DNA of 64,000 nt from Vampirovibrionales bacterium (GCA_016712355.1 JADJRF010000005.1:620001-684000); one strand, 5' to 3'; shown: positions 37,133 to 46,386, counted from the first letter of the stretch. Notes: generated by a model not told the origin, from the letters alone. Made by a program: numbers and translations.

Positions 37133-38971
37133 ATGACAACCATGACCCCTTCTTCCGTAGACGTTCAGTCTCAACGTTTAGGCGCGTCCTTGCGCCATGA
37201 AAACGGCCGTTCGCATTGCATCTTCCGGGTGTGGGCCCCGCATGCGCAACAGGTATTTGTCACCGGCACGTTTAGCGATCTGAACTGGAAAGACAAAGCC
37301 GTCGCGCTGGAAAAAAACGATGTCGGCGTCTGGTCGGCTGTCGTCGAAGGCGGACAGCCCGGCGACGAGTACCGCATTCAACTCCAAACGCCCAACGGCG
37401 ACTGGGTTGAGCGCCGTGACCCGTATGGCCGCGAAGTCAACGACGAGCACACCGCATCCATTATCGTCGAGGACGACTACGACTGGCGCGCCCCCGACTT
37501 TGCCATGCCCGCCTGGAATGAGCTGGTGCTGTATGAGATTCACGTCGGCACGTTCAACGCCAAGGAGGAAAAACCCTCGACGTTTGACGACTGCCTGAAA
37601 AAAATTCATTACCTCAAAGAACTCGGCGTCAACGCGATCGCCATTATGCCCATTTGCGCCTTCCCCGGCGATTATTCGTGGGGCTATAACCCGTCGGATT
37701 TCTTCGCCGTCGAAAATATTTATGGCGGCGCCCAGCAACTCAAAAAATTCGTCGACACCTGCCATCAACACGGATTATCTGTCATTCTCGATCTGGTTTA
37801 TAACCATGCCGGACCGGATAATCTCGATCTATGGCAATTCGACGGCTGGTCGGAAAACGACAAAGGCGGCGTGTATTTCTATCAGGATCACCGCGCCAGC
37901 ACGCCGTGGGGACACACCCGCTTCGATTACGGCCGCTCAGAAGTCCGCAATTTTATTCACGATAACGTGATGATGTGGCTCGATGAATTTAAACTGGACG
38001 GCGCCCGCTTTGACGCCACGGTTTATATTCGCAAGGTTGATCATGTCTCGGTCGACGACGATCTGACCGAAGGCTGGAGCCTGCTGCAATGGATTAACGA
38101 ATCCAAAAACGAGAAATTCCCCGGCAAAATTACCATTGCCGAAGATATCGGCAGCGAGCCGTGGGTGGTTAAATCCGTCGGAGAAGGCGGCGCGGGCTTC
38201 GATGCGCAATGGGACACCGAATTTGTCCATGTGATTCGCTCGCAGATTATCGCCCCCAACGATTCCGACCGGTCTATGAATCTGGTGAAGCAAATCGTCG
38301 AAAAGAAATACAACGACAACGCGTTTCAGCGGGTCATTTATTCAGAATCGCACGACGACGTGGCCAACGGCAAGGCGCGCGTGACCTATGAGATTGATCA
38401 TGAAGAAGGCGATAACCGCAGCTTCTTCAGCAAAAAGCGATCGATTCTCGGCGCGGGCGTCGCGCTGACGTCTCCCGGCATTCCAATGATTTTTCAGGGC
38501 CAGGAAATGCTGGAGAACATGTGGTTTGAAGACACCGATCCGCTGGATTGGTTCCTCGCCAAAAAATACAAGGGGATTATTCACGCCTACCGCGACTTAA
38601 TCAAACTGCGGCGTAACGTCCACGGGACGACGGCAGGATTAATGGGCCATCACTGCGACGTGTTCCACGTCAACGATGAGCAGAAAGTCATTGCCTACCA
38701 CCGCTGGAACAACGGCGGCGCGGGCGATAACGTCATCGTGGTCGCCAACTTCGCCAACATCCCGCACGAAAACTACAACATCGGCATGCCCAAACCCGGC
38801 CTGTGGAAGGTGCGCTTTAACAGCAGCTCCAAGGTCTACGACCCGTATATCGACGATTTCGAGAGCGTCGACACGGAAGCCTACGAGGCCGAAAAAGACG
38901 AGCACGCATGGAACGCCAACGTGGGCCTCGGCGCCTACGCCCTGGTGATTCTCTCGCAAGACGCGGCCTAA
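37133..38971 (+). CDS. glgB: GH13 glycogen branching-type enzyme
   Basis: The 612-residue protein has an N-terminal CBM48 domain (about 15-110, FRVWAPHAQQVFVTGTFSDLN) and a GH13 barrel with VYNHAGPDN, the nucleophile Asp in DGARFDATVYI, the acid Glu in IAEDIG and the third carboxylate in SHDD, then a C-terminal beta domain. CBM48 plus this barrel fits 1,4-alpha-glucan branching enzymes, which create alpha-1,6 branches; a related alpha-amylase or trehalose-forming hydrolase cannot be excluded, since it is shorter than E. coli GlgB and has AEDIG where that has AEEST. I choose ATG 37133 after GGAGG over upstream in-frame starts at 37052 and 37115. It may act with the phosphorylase-like protein at 1025, although no other glg gene is present. 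Confidence 0.8.
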   Translation: MTTMTPSSVDVQSQRLGASLRHENGRSHCIFRVWAPHAQQVFVTGTFSDLNWKDKAVALEKNDVGVWSAVVEGGQPGDEYRIQLQTPNGDWVERRDPYGREVNDEHTASIIVEDDYDWRAPDFAMPAWNELVLYEIHVGTFNAKEEKPSTFDDCLKKIHYLKELGVNAIAIMPICAFPGDYSWGYNPSDFFAVENIYGGAQQLKKFVDTCHQHGLSVILDLVYNHAGPDNLDLWQFDGWSENDKGGVYFYQDHRASTPWGHTRFDYGRSEVRNFIHDNVMMWLDEFKLDGARFDATVYIRKVDHVSVDDDLTEGWSLLQWINESKNEKFPGKITIAEDIGSEPWVVKSVGEGGAGFDAQWDTEFVHVIRSQIIAPNDSDRSMNLVKQIVEKKYNDNAFQRVIYSESHDDVANGKARVTYEIDHEEGDNRSFFSKKRSILGAGVALTSPGIPMIFQGQEMLENMWFEDTDPLDWFLAKKYKGIIHAYRDLIKLRRNVHGTTAGLMGHHCDVFHVNDEQKVIAYHRWNNGGAGDNVIVVANFANIPHENYNIGMPKPGLWKVRFNSSSKVYDPYIDDFESVDTEAYEAEKDEHAWNANVGLGAYALVILSQDAA

Positions 38972-38995
38972 GCGCCCCGTCTCGCCCCGATTGCC

Positions 38996-39028
38996 GCAAG
39001 GCCCGCACGATTCCAGTGCGGGCCTTGC
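38996..39028. terminator. Hairpin between convergent glgB and proA
   Basis: A perfect 13-bp stem GCAAGGCCCGCAC/GTGCGGGCCTTGC with a seven-base loop lies 25 bases after the glgB stop and 12 bases from the proA stop. T tracts are weak, so it may act in both directions. Confidence 0.65.
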
Positions 39029-39039
39029 CTGTTAGGATT

Positions 39040-40413
39040 CTACAAAAGCCGCTCGTGGCGAAACGGTCGCGCCTGCTCACCGACGTAACGGGCCACGCAA
39101 TGACCTTCTCCCCGCAGCAGATACTTGTAAATCACCAGCCCGTCCAGTCCAACGGGACCGCGCGCATGGGTTTTCGCCGTGCTGATGCCCACTTCCGCGC
39201 CAAAACCGAAACGAAACCCGTCGGCAAAGCGCGTCGAAGCGTTGACAAAGACGCAAGCCGAATCCACGCGCCGCGTAAACGTCTCGGCTGCCGCCGCCTC
39301 CTCCGTAACGATAGCATCCGTATGATGCGAGCCGTGGCGGTTGATGTGCGCCATGGCCGCCTCCAGAGAATCCACGATAGCAATGGCCAGCGTGTTTTCG
39401 CCGTATTCGCGCCGCCATGGGTCGTCGCCCGTAGACGTTTGCGATGCAAGCGGGTCGCTCAGCGGCTCGGCCTGGAGTCCGCGCGCCGTCAGAGCCGCAA
39501 GCGCTCGCGGACAGGCCTTTAGGGCGATAGGAACAGCGGCCGCGCGCGGGGCGAATCGATCCAGAAAGGCGTCGGCGATGGCCGCATCCAGCAGCAGGGT
39601 TTCCGCCGCATTACAGGCCGCCGGATACTGGATTTTGGCGTCAATCGCCAGTTCCAGCGCCTTGTCGAGATCGGCTCGCGCATGGACGTAGACGTGACAC
39701 ACCCCGTCCGCATGGCCCAGCACCGGGATGCGCGTGGCGGCCATAATCGACTGCACCAGCTCATTGGATCCGCGTGGAATCACCAGATCGACGTATTCGG
39801 GAAACGCCAGCAGGCGCCGAATTTCATCGCGCGACTCGAACAATTGCGCCCAGTCGGGCGGCAGCCAGGGGCAGGCGTCTCCAAGCGCTTTGACCAGCGC
39901 CATAAAAGCCCGATTCGAATGCAGCGCTTCACTGCCGCCCTTGAGTACCACGGCATTGCCGCTTTTCAGCGCCAGCGACAGAATCTGCGGGATCACGTCC
40001 GGGCGCGATTCAAAGATAATGGCGATCACGCCCAGCGGGACCGACACTTTCTCCAGCGTCAGACCGTCATCGAGCCGCGTGCGCAGCGACACGCGCCCCA
40101 CCGGGTCTTCGAGCGCGGCCACGTCGCGAATCCCGCTCGCCAGTTGCGCCAGCTTGCCGCGATCCAGCTTCAGGCGCTGATACAGGGCCGGTTTAATGCG
40201 CCCGGCCTGCGCGTCCAGATCGCGCTGATTCTCGCCCAGCAAGCGCTCGGCGCCCGATTCGAGCAAGGCGGCGAAGGCTTCCAGCGCCTGATTCTTCTGC
40301 TGCGGGCTGAGCGTGGCCATCGCCCACGAGGCCTGACGCGCGCCCTGCAAACGCGCAGCCATCTCGTCGTCGTGCGTTACGGCCACGGCGGCCGTCTGTT
40401 CTGCGGACGTCAT
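39040..40413 (-). CDS. proA: Gamma-glutamyl phosphate reductase
   Basis: ProA reduces gamma-glutamyl phosphate to glutamate semialdehyde with NADPH in proline synthesis. From ATG 40413, which has GGAGG nine bases upstream, the protein is 457 residues. It has IFESRPDVIPQILSLALKSGNAVVLKGG, VIPRGSNELV, the catalytic Cys in YPAACNAAETLL and RFGFGAEVGISTAKTHARGPVGL. It is somewhat longer than the usual 415-420 residues because of an N-terminal extension of about 15 residues and an internal stretch near AEPLSDPLASQTSTGDD. The partner proB is not in the window. Confidence 0.93.
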   Translation of the reverse strand: MTSAEQTAAVAVTHDDEMAARLQGARQASWAMATLSPQQKNQALEAFAALLESGAERLLGENQRDLDAQAGRIKPALYQRLKLDRGKLAQLASGIRDVAALEDPVGRVSLRTRLDDGLTLEKVSVPLGVIAIIFESRPDVIPQILSLALKSGNAVVLKGGSEALHSNRAFMALVKALGDACPWLPPDWAQLFESRDEIRRLLAFPEYVDLVIPRGSNELVQSIMAATRIPVLGHADGVCHVYVHARADLDKALELAIDAKIQYPAACNAAETLLLDAAIADAFLDRFAPRAAAVPIALKACPRALAALTARGLQAEPLSDPLASQTSTGDDPWRREYGENTLAIAIVDSLEAAMAHINRHGSHHTDAIVTEEAAAAETFTRRVDSACVFVNASTRFADGFRFGFGAEVGISTAKTHARGPVGLDGLVIYKYLLRGEGHCVARYVGEQARPFRHERLL

Positions 40414-40608
40414 CGGGCAAATCCTCCAGCAAATTGGGGCCGGGCTGCGCCCCCGGGCGGCGGCCTTGGAACGCCAAGGGTTACGTCTATTGTATGAGAA
40501 ACCATAACCTTTTTTTAACCCGAAATCAGTCAACTCCGGCCAAAAAAATGTTTTTAATAACATACAGGGTCTGAGTGAACGTCAAGTGAATGAGGTGGAG
40601 ATTTGGAA

Positions 40609-40902
40609 ATGACAGATATGTTTGAACGCGTGTTACCGTTGCTGCATCAATACATTCTGCTGGGCACCACGATTGCCAACGCCAACGCTTATTATCGCGG
40701 TCAATTAATTTCCGTAAACGAAAAGAGTTTTGAAATGCGGCTTTATTCCGCCGAAGGGGAATATCAGGGTCGCCTGATCGCCCCGACCATGGCGATTAGC
40801 AGCGTACAAGCCGATACGCGCGAGCTGCGCGAATTGTCGCTGCGCGTTAAATTCAATATGACGTGTGAACTCGAAGCGATGGTCGCCAGTTCCTGCGTCT
40901 AA
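40609..40902 (+). CDS. Small unknown protein, possibly Sm-like beta barrel
   Basis: The 97-residue product starts at ATG 40609 behind AGGTGGAG. After an N-terminal helix (FERVLPLLHQYILLGT) it alternates beta strands and turns (AYYRGQLISVNEKSFEMRLYS, YQGRLIAPTMAISSVQAD), reminiscent of an Sm/PilZ-type small barrel, but no diagnostic motif is visible. It has its own terminator and a divergent neighbour, so it is a stand-alone gene. Codon use is normal. A regulatory or RNA-binding role would be speculation. Confidence 0.6.
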   Translation: MTDMFERVLPLLHQYILLGTTIANANAYYRGQLISVNEKSFEMRLYSAEGEYQGRLIAPTMAISSVQADTRELRELSLRVKFNMTCELEAMVASSCV

Positions 40903-40991
40903 CGTCTGAAAGACGATCCATTTTAATCGGGGAAATCTCGCTTTTTTGTCTCGATAAGGGATGGAATGGGGACCATTCCTGCGGACAACGA

Positions 40992-41024
40992 CCCTGGAAA
41001 CGCTTGTTTCCGGGGCTTCATTTT
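40992..41024 (+). terminator. Rho-independent terminator
   Basis: CCCTGGAAAC/GTTTCCGGGG with a GCTT loop is followed by CTTCATTTTT, 90 bases past the stop at 40902. Confidence 0.75.
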
Positions 41025-41082
41025 TGGGGAGCCTGTCACGCGCCGCGCTCCCCCTCTCACCCCTCTGGGTCAAAAGAAAAAC

Positions 41083-41154
41083 CTGGGGAGGAAGGATTCG
41101 AACCCTCGAATGGCGGGACCAAAACCCGCTGCCTTACCGCTTGGCGACTCCCCA
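41083..41154 (-). tRNA. tRNA-Gln (UUG)
   Basis: The minus strand folds as a 72-base tRNA: acceptor TGGGGAG/CTCCCCA with discriminator G, D-arm GCCAAGCGGTAAGGC, anticodon stem GCGGG/CCCGC with loop TTTTGGT (anticodon TTG) and T-arm GAGGG TTCGAAT CCTTC. CCA is not encoded. Confidence 0.95.
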
Positions 41155-41224
41155 ACGGTTGATGGCATTCTATCGGGGCCGATCGGCGATGTCAATTTGA
41201 GGCAAGGCGCTTGAGGCGGCGGGC

Positions 41225-41253
41225 TTTTCAACGGGCGCAAGTTCGGCTATAAT
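41225..41253 (+). promoter_or_regulatory. Candidate promoter
   Basis: TTTTCA and a perfect TATAAT are 17 bases apart, about 130 bases upstream of the gene at 41387. Confidence 0.5.
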
Positions 41254-41386
41254 CATGCTCTTGCGCATTCTAACGGGAAGGGTCTATCGAGCAGCGAAGC
41301 GCTTGGCGCGTCATCGCGCGCCGCGTTGCTTCTGAGTCGCGTTCTGTGCGCAGGCGGCATCTCCCTCAATCCCCGAGGTTTCTTCA

Positions 41387-42529
41387 ATGGGCGTAGGCCC
41401 GTTTGTAAGCGCTGTCGCCAGCGCCGCGCTGGCCGCCGTTACGGCGATACAGTATCAGCAGGACGCCGACCATCAGGCCGGCGAAGTCGCGCGGATTGCT
41501 GCGGTGATGGCGCGCGCCTCGCGTACCGCGGCCAATGACCCGGTATTCGAGCCGTTTTGGACGCGCGTGCGCGAGAAAATGACCCCGACGGTCCGTGGGC
41601 CGCTGGGCGCTGGCTTTTTAAGCCCCCAAAAAGCGTCCGAGAAAACCTCTCAGCAAGCCTCCGAGCAAGCCGCTCAGGACACCTTCGCCCGTCAGGGGAA
41701 AAGCCAGCAGGGCCCTTCGGCTCACCTGCCCGCCGCAACGCTTCAAGCGCCCCCTGCCTTGCGGCAATCGAAATCGCCCCTTACCAAACCCGCCGCCGAT
41801 TCCAAACCCCCTCGGCTGACGGCGCGCCGCGCCGATGCGATGGCCCAGGCCGAACGGCATGCGGCCGACGTGGAGTCGCGCGCCATGGCCGAAGACGCCG
41901 ATACCCGCGCCCATGAGGCCGCTCACCAGTCCGCTGGCGCGCATCTGGCAGGCGGCGTGCATTTGGACTTCTCCACCCTGTCGATTCCAATGCCCGATGG
42001 CAGCGCGCGCAGCATTACCTACGCCAGCGCCGGGTCTGTTCCCATCGCCGTGCCTTCGCTTCCGGTCGACATGACCCCAGGGCCGGGGGCGTCGGCCAAA
42101 CTCAGCGCGATTCAAAGCGATCTGAAAACCGCCGAAGCCGCTGCGCTGGCACCCGGCGCCGGATTGTCTTCGGCCGATAGCGCCATTGCAGCGATGGCGG
42201 CGAGTATGGCCACGCAGGCAGCTGCGATGATGGCCGCTCTGGAGCAAAAGCCCGCGCCTCAGAACAAGCCCGCGCCTTTTTCGTCTAAAATGCCTGATTT
42301 CAGCGCGTTGACGCCGCCTTTTTCGCCCCATCCGGCTTTAGGGCGGGCTAATCGTCCGATTCAAACTCATCTTCATAATCTGCCAGTACGATCCAGTCGT
42401 CCGGCTGGCGGCGCGGGGATGCCATGGGCTGCGGTGGGGGCGTCGGCGGGCGATCGCGGCGCGGGCGATCGGACGCAGAAAGCCGTTCTGTCGAAGCGGG
42501 TGGCGTTGGTTCCGGGCGCTTCGCTCTAG
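41387..42529 (+). CDS. SprA-related putative metalloprotease family protein
   Basis: The 380-residue protein starts after GAGG at ATG 41387. Around residue 180 it has ADTRAHEAAHQSAGAHLAGG, an HExxH zinc motif in the context of the SprA-related family (arginine-alanine-HE-x-AH, then a gly-rich stretch, DGSARSITYASAG..VPI, and a helix with AAALAPGAGLSSAD). This matches that family's order: HExxH, GG, PDG, VPI and AALAP. The N-terminus is a weakly hydrophobic Ala-rich segment; a Ser/Gln/Pro-rich linker (about 75-140) precedes the domain. Protease activity is predicted only from the motif. The last 182 bases lie opposite the end of the FliO-like gene, and the final 60 residues are low-complexity. 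Confidence 0.7.
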   Translation: MGVGPFVSAVASAALAAVTAIQYQQDADHQAGEVARIAAVMARASRTAANDPVFEPFWTRVREKMTPTVRGPLGAGFLSPQKASEKTSQQASEQAAQDTFARQGKSQQGPSAHLPAATLQAPPALRQSKSPLTKPAADSKPPRLTARRADAMAQAERHAADVESRAMAEDADTRAHEAAHQSAGAHLAGGVHLDFSTLSIPMPDGSARSITYASAGSVPIAVPSLPVDMTPGPGASAKLSAIQSDLKTAEAAALAPGAGLSSADSAIAAMAASMATQAAAMMAALEQKPAPQNKPAPFSSKMPDFSALTPPFSPHPALGRANRPIQTHLHNLPVRSSRPAGGAGMPWAAVGASAGDRGAGDRTQKAVLSKRVALVPGASL

Positions 42530-44465
42530 CAGGCGCCAGCGCAGGCGTCGCGGGCAAGAAGCCGCTGGCGCGTCGAGCCGCTGCCCGTGGTGCGCGGGCG
42601 GTAATGGCCTCATCGGCATGGGCGGGATTGGCGGGATTGGCAGGATCAAGTGGACGCTTGCCGCTGAGCGACGCCGCAGACGTCGTTTGCCCAGAAGCGG
42701 CCTGAGATGAAAGACACGCGCGCGCAAGAGAATCCAGCGTCTCAGGCTCCGGATCGCCGTCCATGGGCTCATCTTCCAGTAACGCGCCCGATTCTGCCCA
42801 GGAAGCGTCGTCAACCGTTTCCCCAGAAGGCTCGTTCAGATACTTGCGGTACAGGTCGTCGAAGGTCGCCTCCAGACGCACGGCGCGATTGGCGCGCTCC
42901 ACCGGCTGGGTCTGCGCAAATTCGGGCAGATCGGCGACCGGCGTCCAGTGGCGCTCAGCCTGACGGAAGATATCGCGCAAGGCGTCGCGCTCGCCGACCA
43001 TCTGCGCCAGCAGGCGGCCATTTTCGGCCTGAGCGTCGTTGAAGTACAGGTCATGCCCCTCGTCATCCAGCACCGCCAGCAAGGAGATGGTGCGCGGCGA
43101 GGTGGCGATAATAAGCTGACGGCCCCATAAATCCACCCGGTGCAGCGTCTTGCCGCCGCCCAGTTCACGGGTTTCCAGAATATCAAACGCGGGATTCATC
43201 TGCCGAACGGCCTCGCGCTGGCGCTGGGTTTCGGCTTGGCGGCGGCGCTCAAGCCAGTCGCGGACAACCCCCAGCAGACCGCCGCCTGATGAGGCCCGGC
43301 CCGGTGGTTTTCCGCCGCCGTGGCGTGCGCTCTCCCCTGCGTTCGGGGTGAGCAGAGGCGGTCGGGAAGACGGTCGCGGCGGCCTGCTGCGACTCGATTG
43401 AGAAGGCGTCGATCGCGGCGCCATTGCTTGCCAGCCGTGCCGTTGAGCGGAGTTTTGGCCTGATTGCAGCAGGCTGCCCCCACGCCAACGGGGCAGACCG
43501 TAGCGCAGCACGCCTACCACCAGTCCCAGGGCGATTAACAGACCCAGCGCCATGCGAATCAGCGTCGCATTGGACAGCAGCGGCTCGCGTCCCCCGATTA
43601 ACGCGGACAACGGCACGTCATCCAGACGCGATCCAGAAGGGAGCGCTTCTACTGATTGCGGCTGCGGAGCCGTTTGAGAGGGCGTCTGCGTCAGCGGTGG
43701 GACCAGCGGCTCAGAAGAGGCGGTTTCGGCGGGGGCGGGGGCGGCCTGCGCCGTCTGTGGGGGCGGCGTTTGTGAGAACAGACTCCGCCGATTGGAAGGC
43801 TGGGGCGCAGATGAGACGGCTGCGCGCGCGCTGGGCGCGCCGATCGCTCGCGAGGCCTTTTGCGGCGAGGGCGACGAAACGGGCAGGACCTGAGCCAGAA
43901 GCGCCAGCGGAGAAGCCAGCGCGGTCGCGGGTTTCGCCGCCTGAACCCCAGCTGACGGCGCGCCCGGCGCTGAGCGGGCATCAGCGCTTGACGGGGGGGA
44001 GGCCCCATTGGCAGCCGAACCCGTCGTCCCCAAGCCAGACGATCCCGGACCCGCAGACGACTCCAGGCGCGACAGGTCTTGAAGGCCCAGTCCGACGCGA
44101 TCGCCGCGAATGGTGACGGCGGTCGCCCCGTTTTGGCGGGCAATCGACACGCGCGGGCGAGAAGCGGGATCCACGCGCAGGGTCCCCGCCGCAAATCCCT
44201 CTGGAAAGGCCTTATCGGGCAGCAGAATCACCATCCGCGAGGGGTAGCGCAGAATTTGCGCATCGGGGGCCAGCGACGGGTCGAGCCGGACCTGCATCGA
44301 CAGATCCGCGCCTTGCGCCACGACCAGACGTCGGGAATCCGCGAGGGCCGGCCCGGCGAAAAGCAACGCCAGCGCCAGCGCAAAAAGGCCGCCTGTCATC
44401 GAAGCGGGCGGCTGCGCGTTGAGCGCGTCGGGGTGATGGCGTCTAAACCGTTGGCGGGCCCGCAT
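42348..44465 (-). CDS. AMIN/FliO-like membrane protein with long disordered regions
   Basis: The 705-residue protein has an N-terminal signal region (about 25-43, LFALALALLFAGPALA), a beta-rich domain resembling AMIN (LVVAQGADLSMQVRLD...VTIRGDRVGLGL, 45-125), a Pro/Ser/Ala-rich disordered part (130-285), a transmembrane helix (about 300-325, MALGLLIALGLVVGVL), a second disordered region, then FDILETRELGGGKTLHRVDLWGRQLIIATS, which resembles the cytoplasmic part of FliO (a short strand set after one helix). FliO assists assembly of the flagellar export gate; no other flagellar gene is in the window, so this is a resemblance only. The C-terminal 200 residues are Pro-rich and overlap the convergent gene. 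Confidence 0.55.
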   Translation of the reverse strand: MRARQRFRRHHPDALNAQPPASMTGGLFALALALLFAGPALADSRRLVVAQGADLSMQVRLDPSLAPDAQILRYPSRMVILLPDKAFPEGFAAGTLRVDPASRPRVSIARQNGATAVTIRGDRVGLGLQDLSRLESSAGPGSSGLGTTGSAANGASPPSSADARSAPGAPSAGVQAAKPATALASPLALLAQVLPVSSPSPQKASRAIGAPSARAAVSSAPQPSNRRSLFSQTPPPQTAQAAPAPAETASSEPLVPPLTQTPSQTAPQPQSVEALPSGSRLDDVPLSALIGGREPLLSNATLIRMALGLLIALGLVVGVLRYGLPRWRGGSLLQSGQNSAQRHGWQAMAPRSTPSQSSRSRPPRPSSRPPLLTPNAGESARHGGGKPPGRASSGGGLLGVVRDWLERRRQAETQRQREAVRQMNPAFDILETRELGGGKTLHRVDLWGRQLIIATSPRTISLLAVLDDEGHDLYFNDAQAENGRLLAQMVGERDALRDIFRQAERHWTPVADLPEFAQTQPVERANRAVRLEATFDDLYRKYLNEPSGETVDDASWAESGALLEDEPMDGDPEPETLDSLARACLSSQAASGQTTSAASLSGKRPLDPANPANPAHADEAITARAPRAAARRASGFLPATPALAPARAKRPEPTPPASTERLSASDRPRRDRPPTPPPQPMASPRRQPDDWIVLADYEDEFESDD

Positions 44466-44613
44466 CCAGCGTCGCTCCCTCTTGCCGGAGGAGGAAAGGC
44501 TTTATTATACGACGAAAACCCCGCGCACAGCGCGCCGACAGGGCCGACGCATTTCAGCCCGGCTGCGGAAGGACGGGCGCCATGGCCGGTATCAGACGCT
44601 GAAGAGAGGGTGT

Positions 44614-44985
44614 CTAAAGGGCCTTGAGCGCCGCGCGTTGTTCGGCCAGTCGCGCCAGCGCATCAAACGCGGGCGTGCTGGAAAAACCGGCGCCGAATTC
44701 CTGAAGCATCGCCAGTCGCACCACGTCGGCGCGCGTCAGGCGCTCCAGGCGGCGCAGACAATCCGGCGGAGTCATAGCCTCGAGCGCCGCCAGCGCGCTT
44801 TTTATCTGGGGCGAAGCGGTTTCCAGCGGTTCGCCGCCTTGCAGCAGCCACAGCAACTGGGCTTGCAGGCGGTCAGCGGGCTGGGTTTCGAGGACTTGTT
44901 CAAACGAAGGCGACCATCGCATGGCCGGGACGCTCCCTTCCGCGTTCGTCGGGCGAACGGCTGGAGTACAATGAGGAAGACGCAT
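44614..44985 (-). CDS. Small hypothetical protein
   Basis: A 123-residue, Leu/Ala-rich, helical protein starting at ATG 44985 after AAGGAG at good spacing. Segments such as ADRLQAQLLWLLQGG and PPDCLRRLERLTRADVVRLAML suggest a helical bundle. No family is recognised. It lies 148 bases upstream of the FliO-like gene on the same strand and could be transcribed with it. Codon use is typical. Confidence 0.5.
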   Translation of the reverse strand: MRLPHCTPAVRPTNAEGSVPAMRWSPSFEQVLETQPADRLQAQLLWLLQGGEPLETASPQIKSALAALEAMTPPDCLRRLERLTRADVVRLAMLQEFGAGFSSTPAFDALARLAEQRAALKAL

Positions 44986-45027
44986 GCCGCGCTCCTTATC
45001 CCATCAAAAACCTGATGACGCCCAAAA

Positions 45028-46386
45028 TTGACCCAAGCCCCCGGAATCGATAAAAACTGTTACCTGTGGCCCTTGCGCTGCATGGCCTCGGCGGTTTTAG
45101 CCTGTGTTCTGGCGCTGGGCTGCCTGACGCTCAGCGCGTGCAGCCCCGCCCCGGATGCGGCTCTCCGCGCAAAACCCATGCGCCCCTCGATTCGGCTTTC
45201 GACCTGGGGCGGCGCACAGGAGATACAGACGCTCCGCAGCCTGCTGAGCGACTTTGAGCGCGAGAATCCGACGATTCGCGTGGAATTGCTGCATATTCCT
45301 GAGCAATACTTCCAGAAACTGCATCTGCTGGCCGCCGCCGATATGACGCCCGATGTGGCGTTCATCAACAGTTTGCAGTTTCCGGCGTACGCCCGCGCCG
45401 GGCTTCTGGCGGATCTGACCCCATGGATGCGCGCCGAGCGCGGCCTGTCGACAACGGATTTCTATCCGCAGGCGTTACAGGCTTTCTATTTTGCGGCTTC
45501 TGACAAACGCGCCCTGGGCGCCATCCCCCGAGACGTGTCGGATCTGGTCGTCTATTACAACCGGGATTTATTCGCGCGCGCCGGGCTCGCGCCGCCCGCC
45601 GATGACTGGACGTGGGCCGACTTCCTGAAAACCGCGCGCGCCCTCACCTATGACCGAGACGGCGACGGTCGCCCCGAACAGTTCGGCGTTTCTTTTTCTC
45701 GAAGCGAGCCCATTTACTGGCTGCCGTACGTCTGGAGCGCAGGCGGTCAGCTTTTTAACGCGGATCAATCGGCGCTGGCGCTTGATTCGCCGCAAGCGCT
45801 GCGCGGCCTCGACTTCTACGCCCGCTGGAGCAGCACGGAGCGGATCGCCCCGCGCAAGGCCGACATTGCCGCCGCCGCCATGAGCCAGTGGTTTTTACAG
45901 CAGCGGCTGGCCATGTTCATCAGCGGGCGATGGACGACGCCGGTGTTGCGCGAACAGGCGTCGTTTGCCTGGGATGTCGCGCCGCTGCCGCGCGGCCCTG
46001 CCGGGTCACGGGTGGGCATTGACGCCTCTGGCTATGCGATGGCGGCCAGAACGCGCCACCCGAAAGAATCGTGGCGTCTGATTGCCTTCTTAAGCTCGCG
46101 ACGCGCGCAAATGCGCTTTGCCGCCAGCGGTCTGATTGTCCCGGCCCGGCGCGACGCGGCGCAATCGGCGGTGTTTCTGGACACGCGCCAGTCGCCGCGC
46201 AATAGCCGGGCCTTTCTCGAAGCCATCGCCTCGGGCGTTCCTACCCAGTCGCATCCGGCCTGGGGCGAGTTGTCGGAAACGCTCAAACTGGGCCTGGAAC
46301 CCGTATGGGAAGGCCAGAAAACCCCCGAACAAGCCATCAAGAGCATGGAGGCCGCCACCCGCCGCCTCTTGCGGGACGGAGCCTGA
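45028..46386 (+). CDS. Sugar ABC transporter substrate-binding lipoprotein
   Basis: A family 1 extracellular solute-binding protein of 452 residues, related to MalE/UgpB-type carriers. The N-terminus has a hydrophobic stretch and a lipobox LTLSAC near residue 38, so it would be anchored at the outer face of the inner membrane. LSTWGGAQEIQTLRSLLSDFERENP, LLADLTPWMRAERG, PRDVSDLVVYYNRDLFARAGL and WLPYVWSAGGQLFN are typical. The start is uncertain: TTG 45028 or ATG 45082, neither with a strong ribosome site. It overlaps the first permease by one base. No ATPase gene follows, so a shared ATPase (MsmK/MalK-like) may be encoded elsewhere. The sugar is unknown. Confidence 0.85.
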   Translation: MTQAPGIDKNCYLWPLRCMASAVLACVLALGCLTLSACSPAPDAALRAKPMRPSIRLSTWGGAQEIQTLRSLLSDFERENPTIRVELLHIPEQYFQKLHLLAAADMTPDVAFINSLQFPAYARAGLLADLTPWMRAERGLSTTDFYPQALQAFYFAASDKRALGAIPRDVSDLVVYYNRDLFARAGLAPPADDWTWADFLKTARALTYDRDGDGRPEQFGVSFSRSEPIYWLPYVWSAGGQLFNADQSALALDSPQALRGLDFYARWSSTERIAPRKADIAAAAMSQWFLQQRLAMFISGRWTTPVLREQASFAWDVAPLPRGPAGSRVGIDASGYAMAARTRHPKESWRLIAFLSSRRAQMRFAASGLIVPARRDAAQSAVFLDTRQSPRNSRAFLEAIASGVPTQSHPAWGELSETLKLGLEPVWEGQKTPEQAIKSMEAATRRLLRDGA

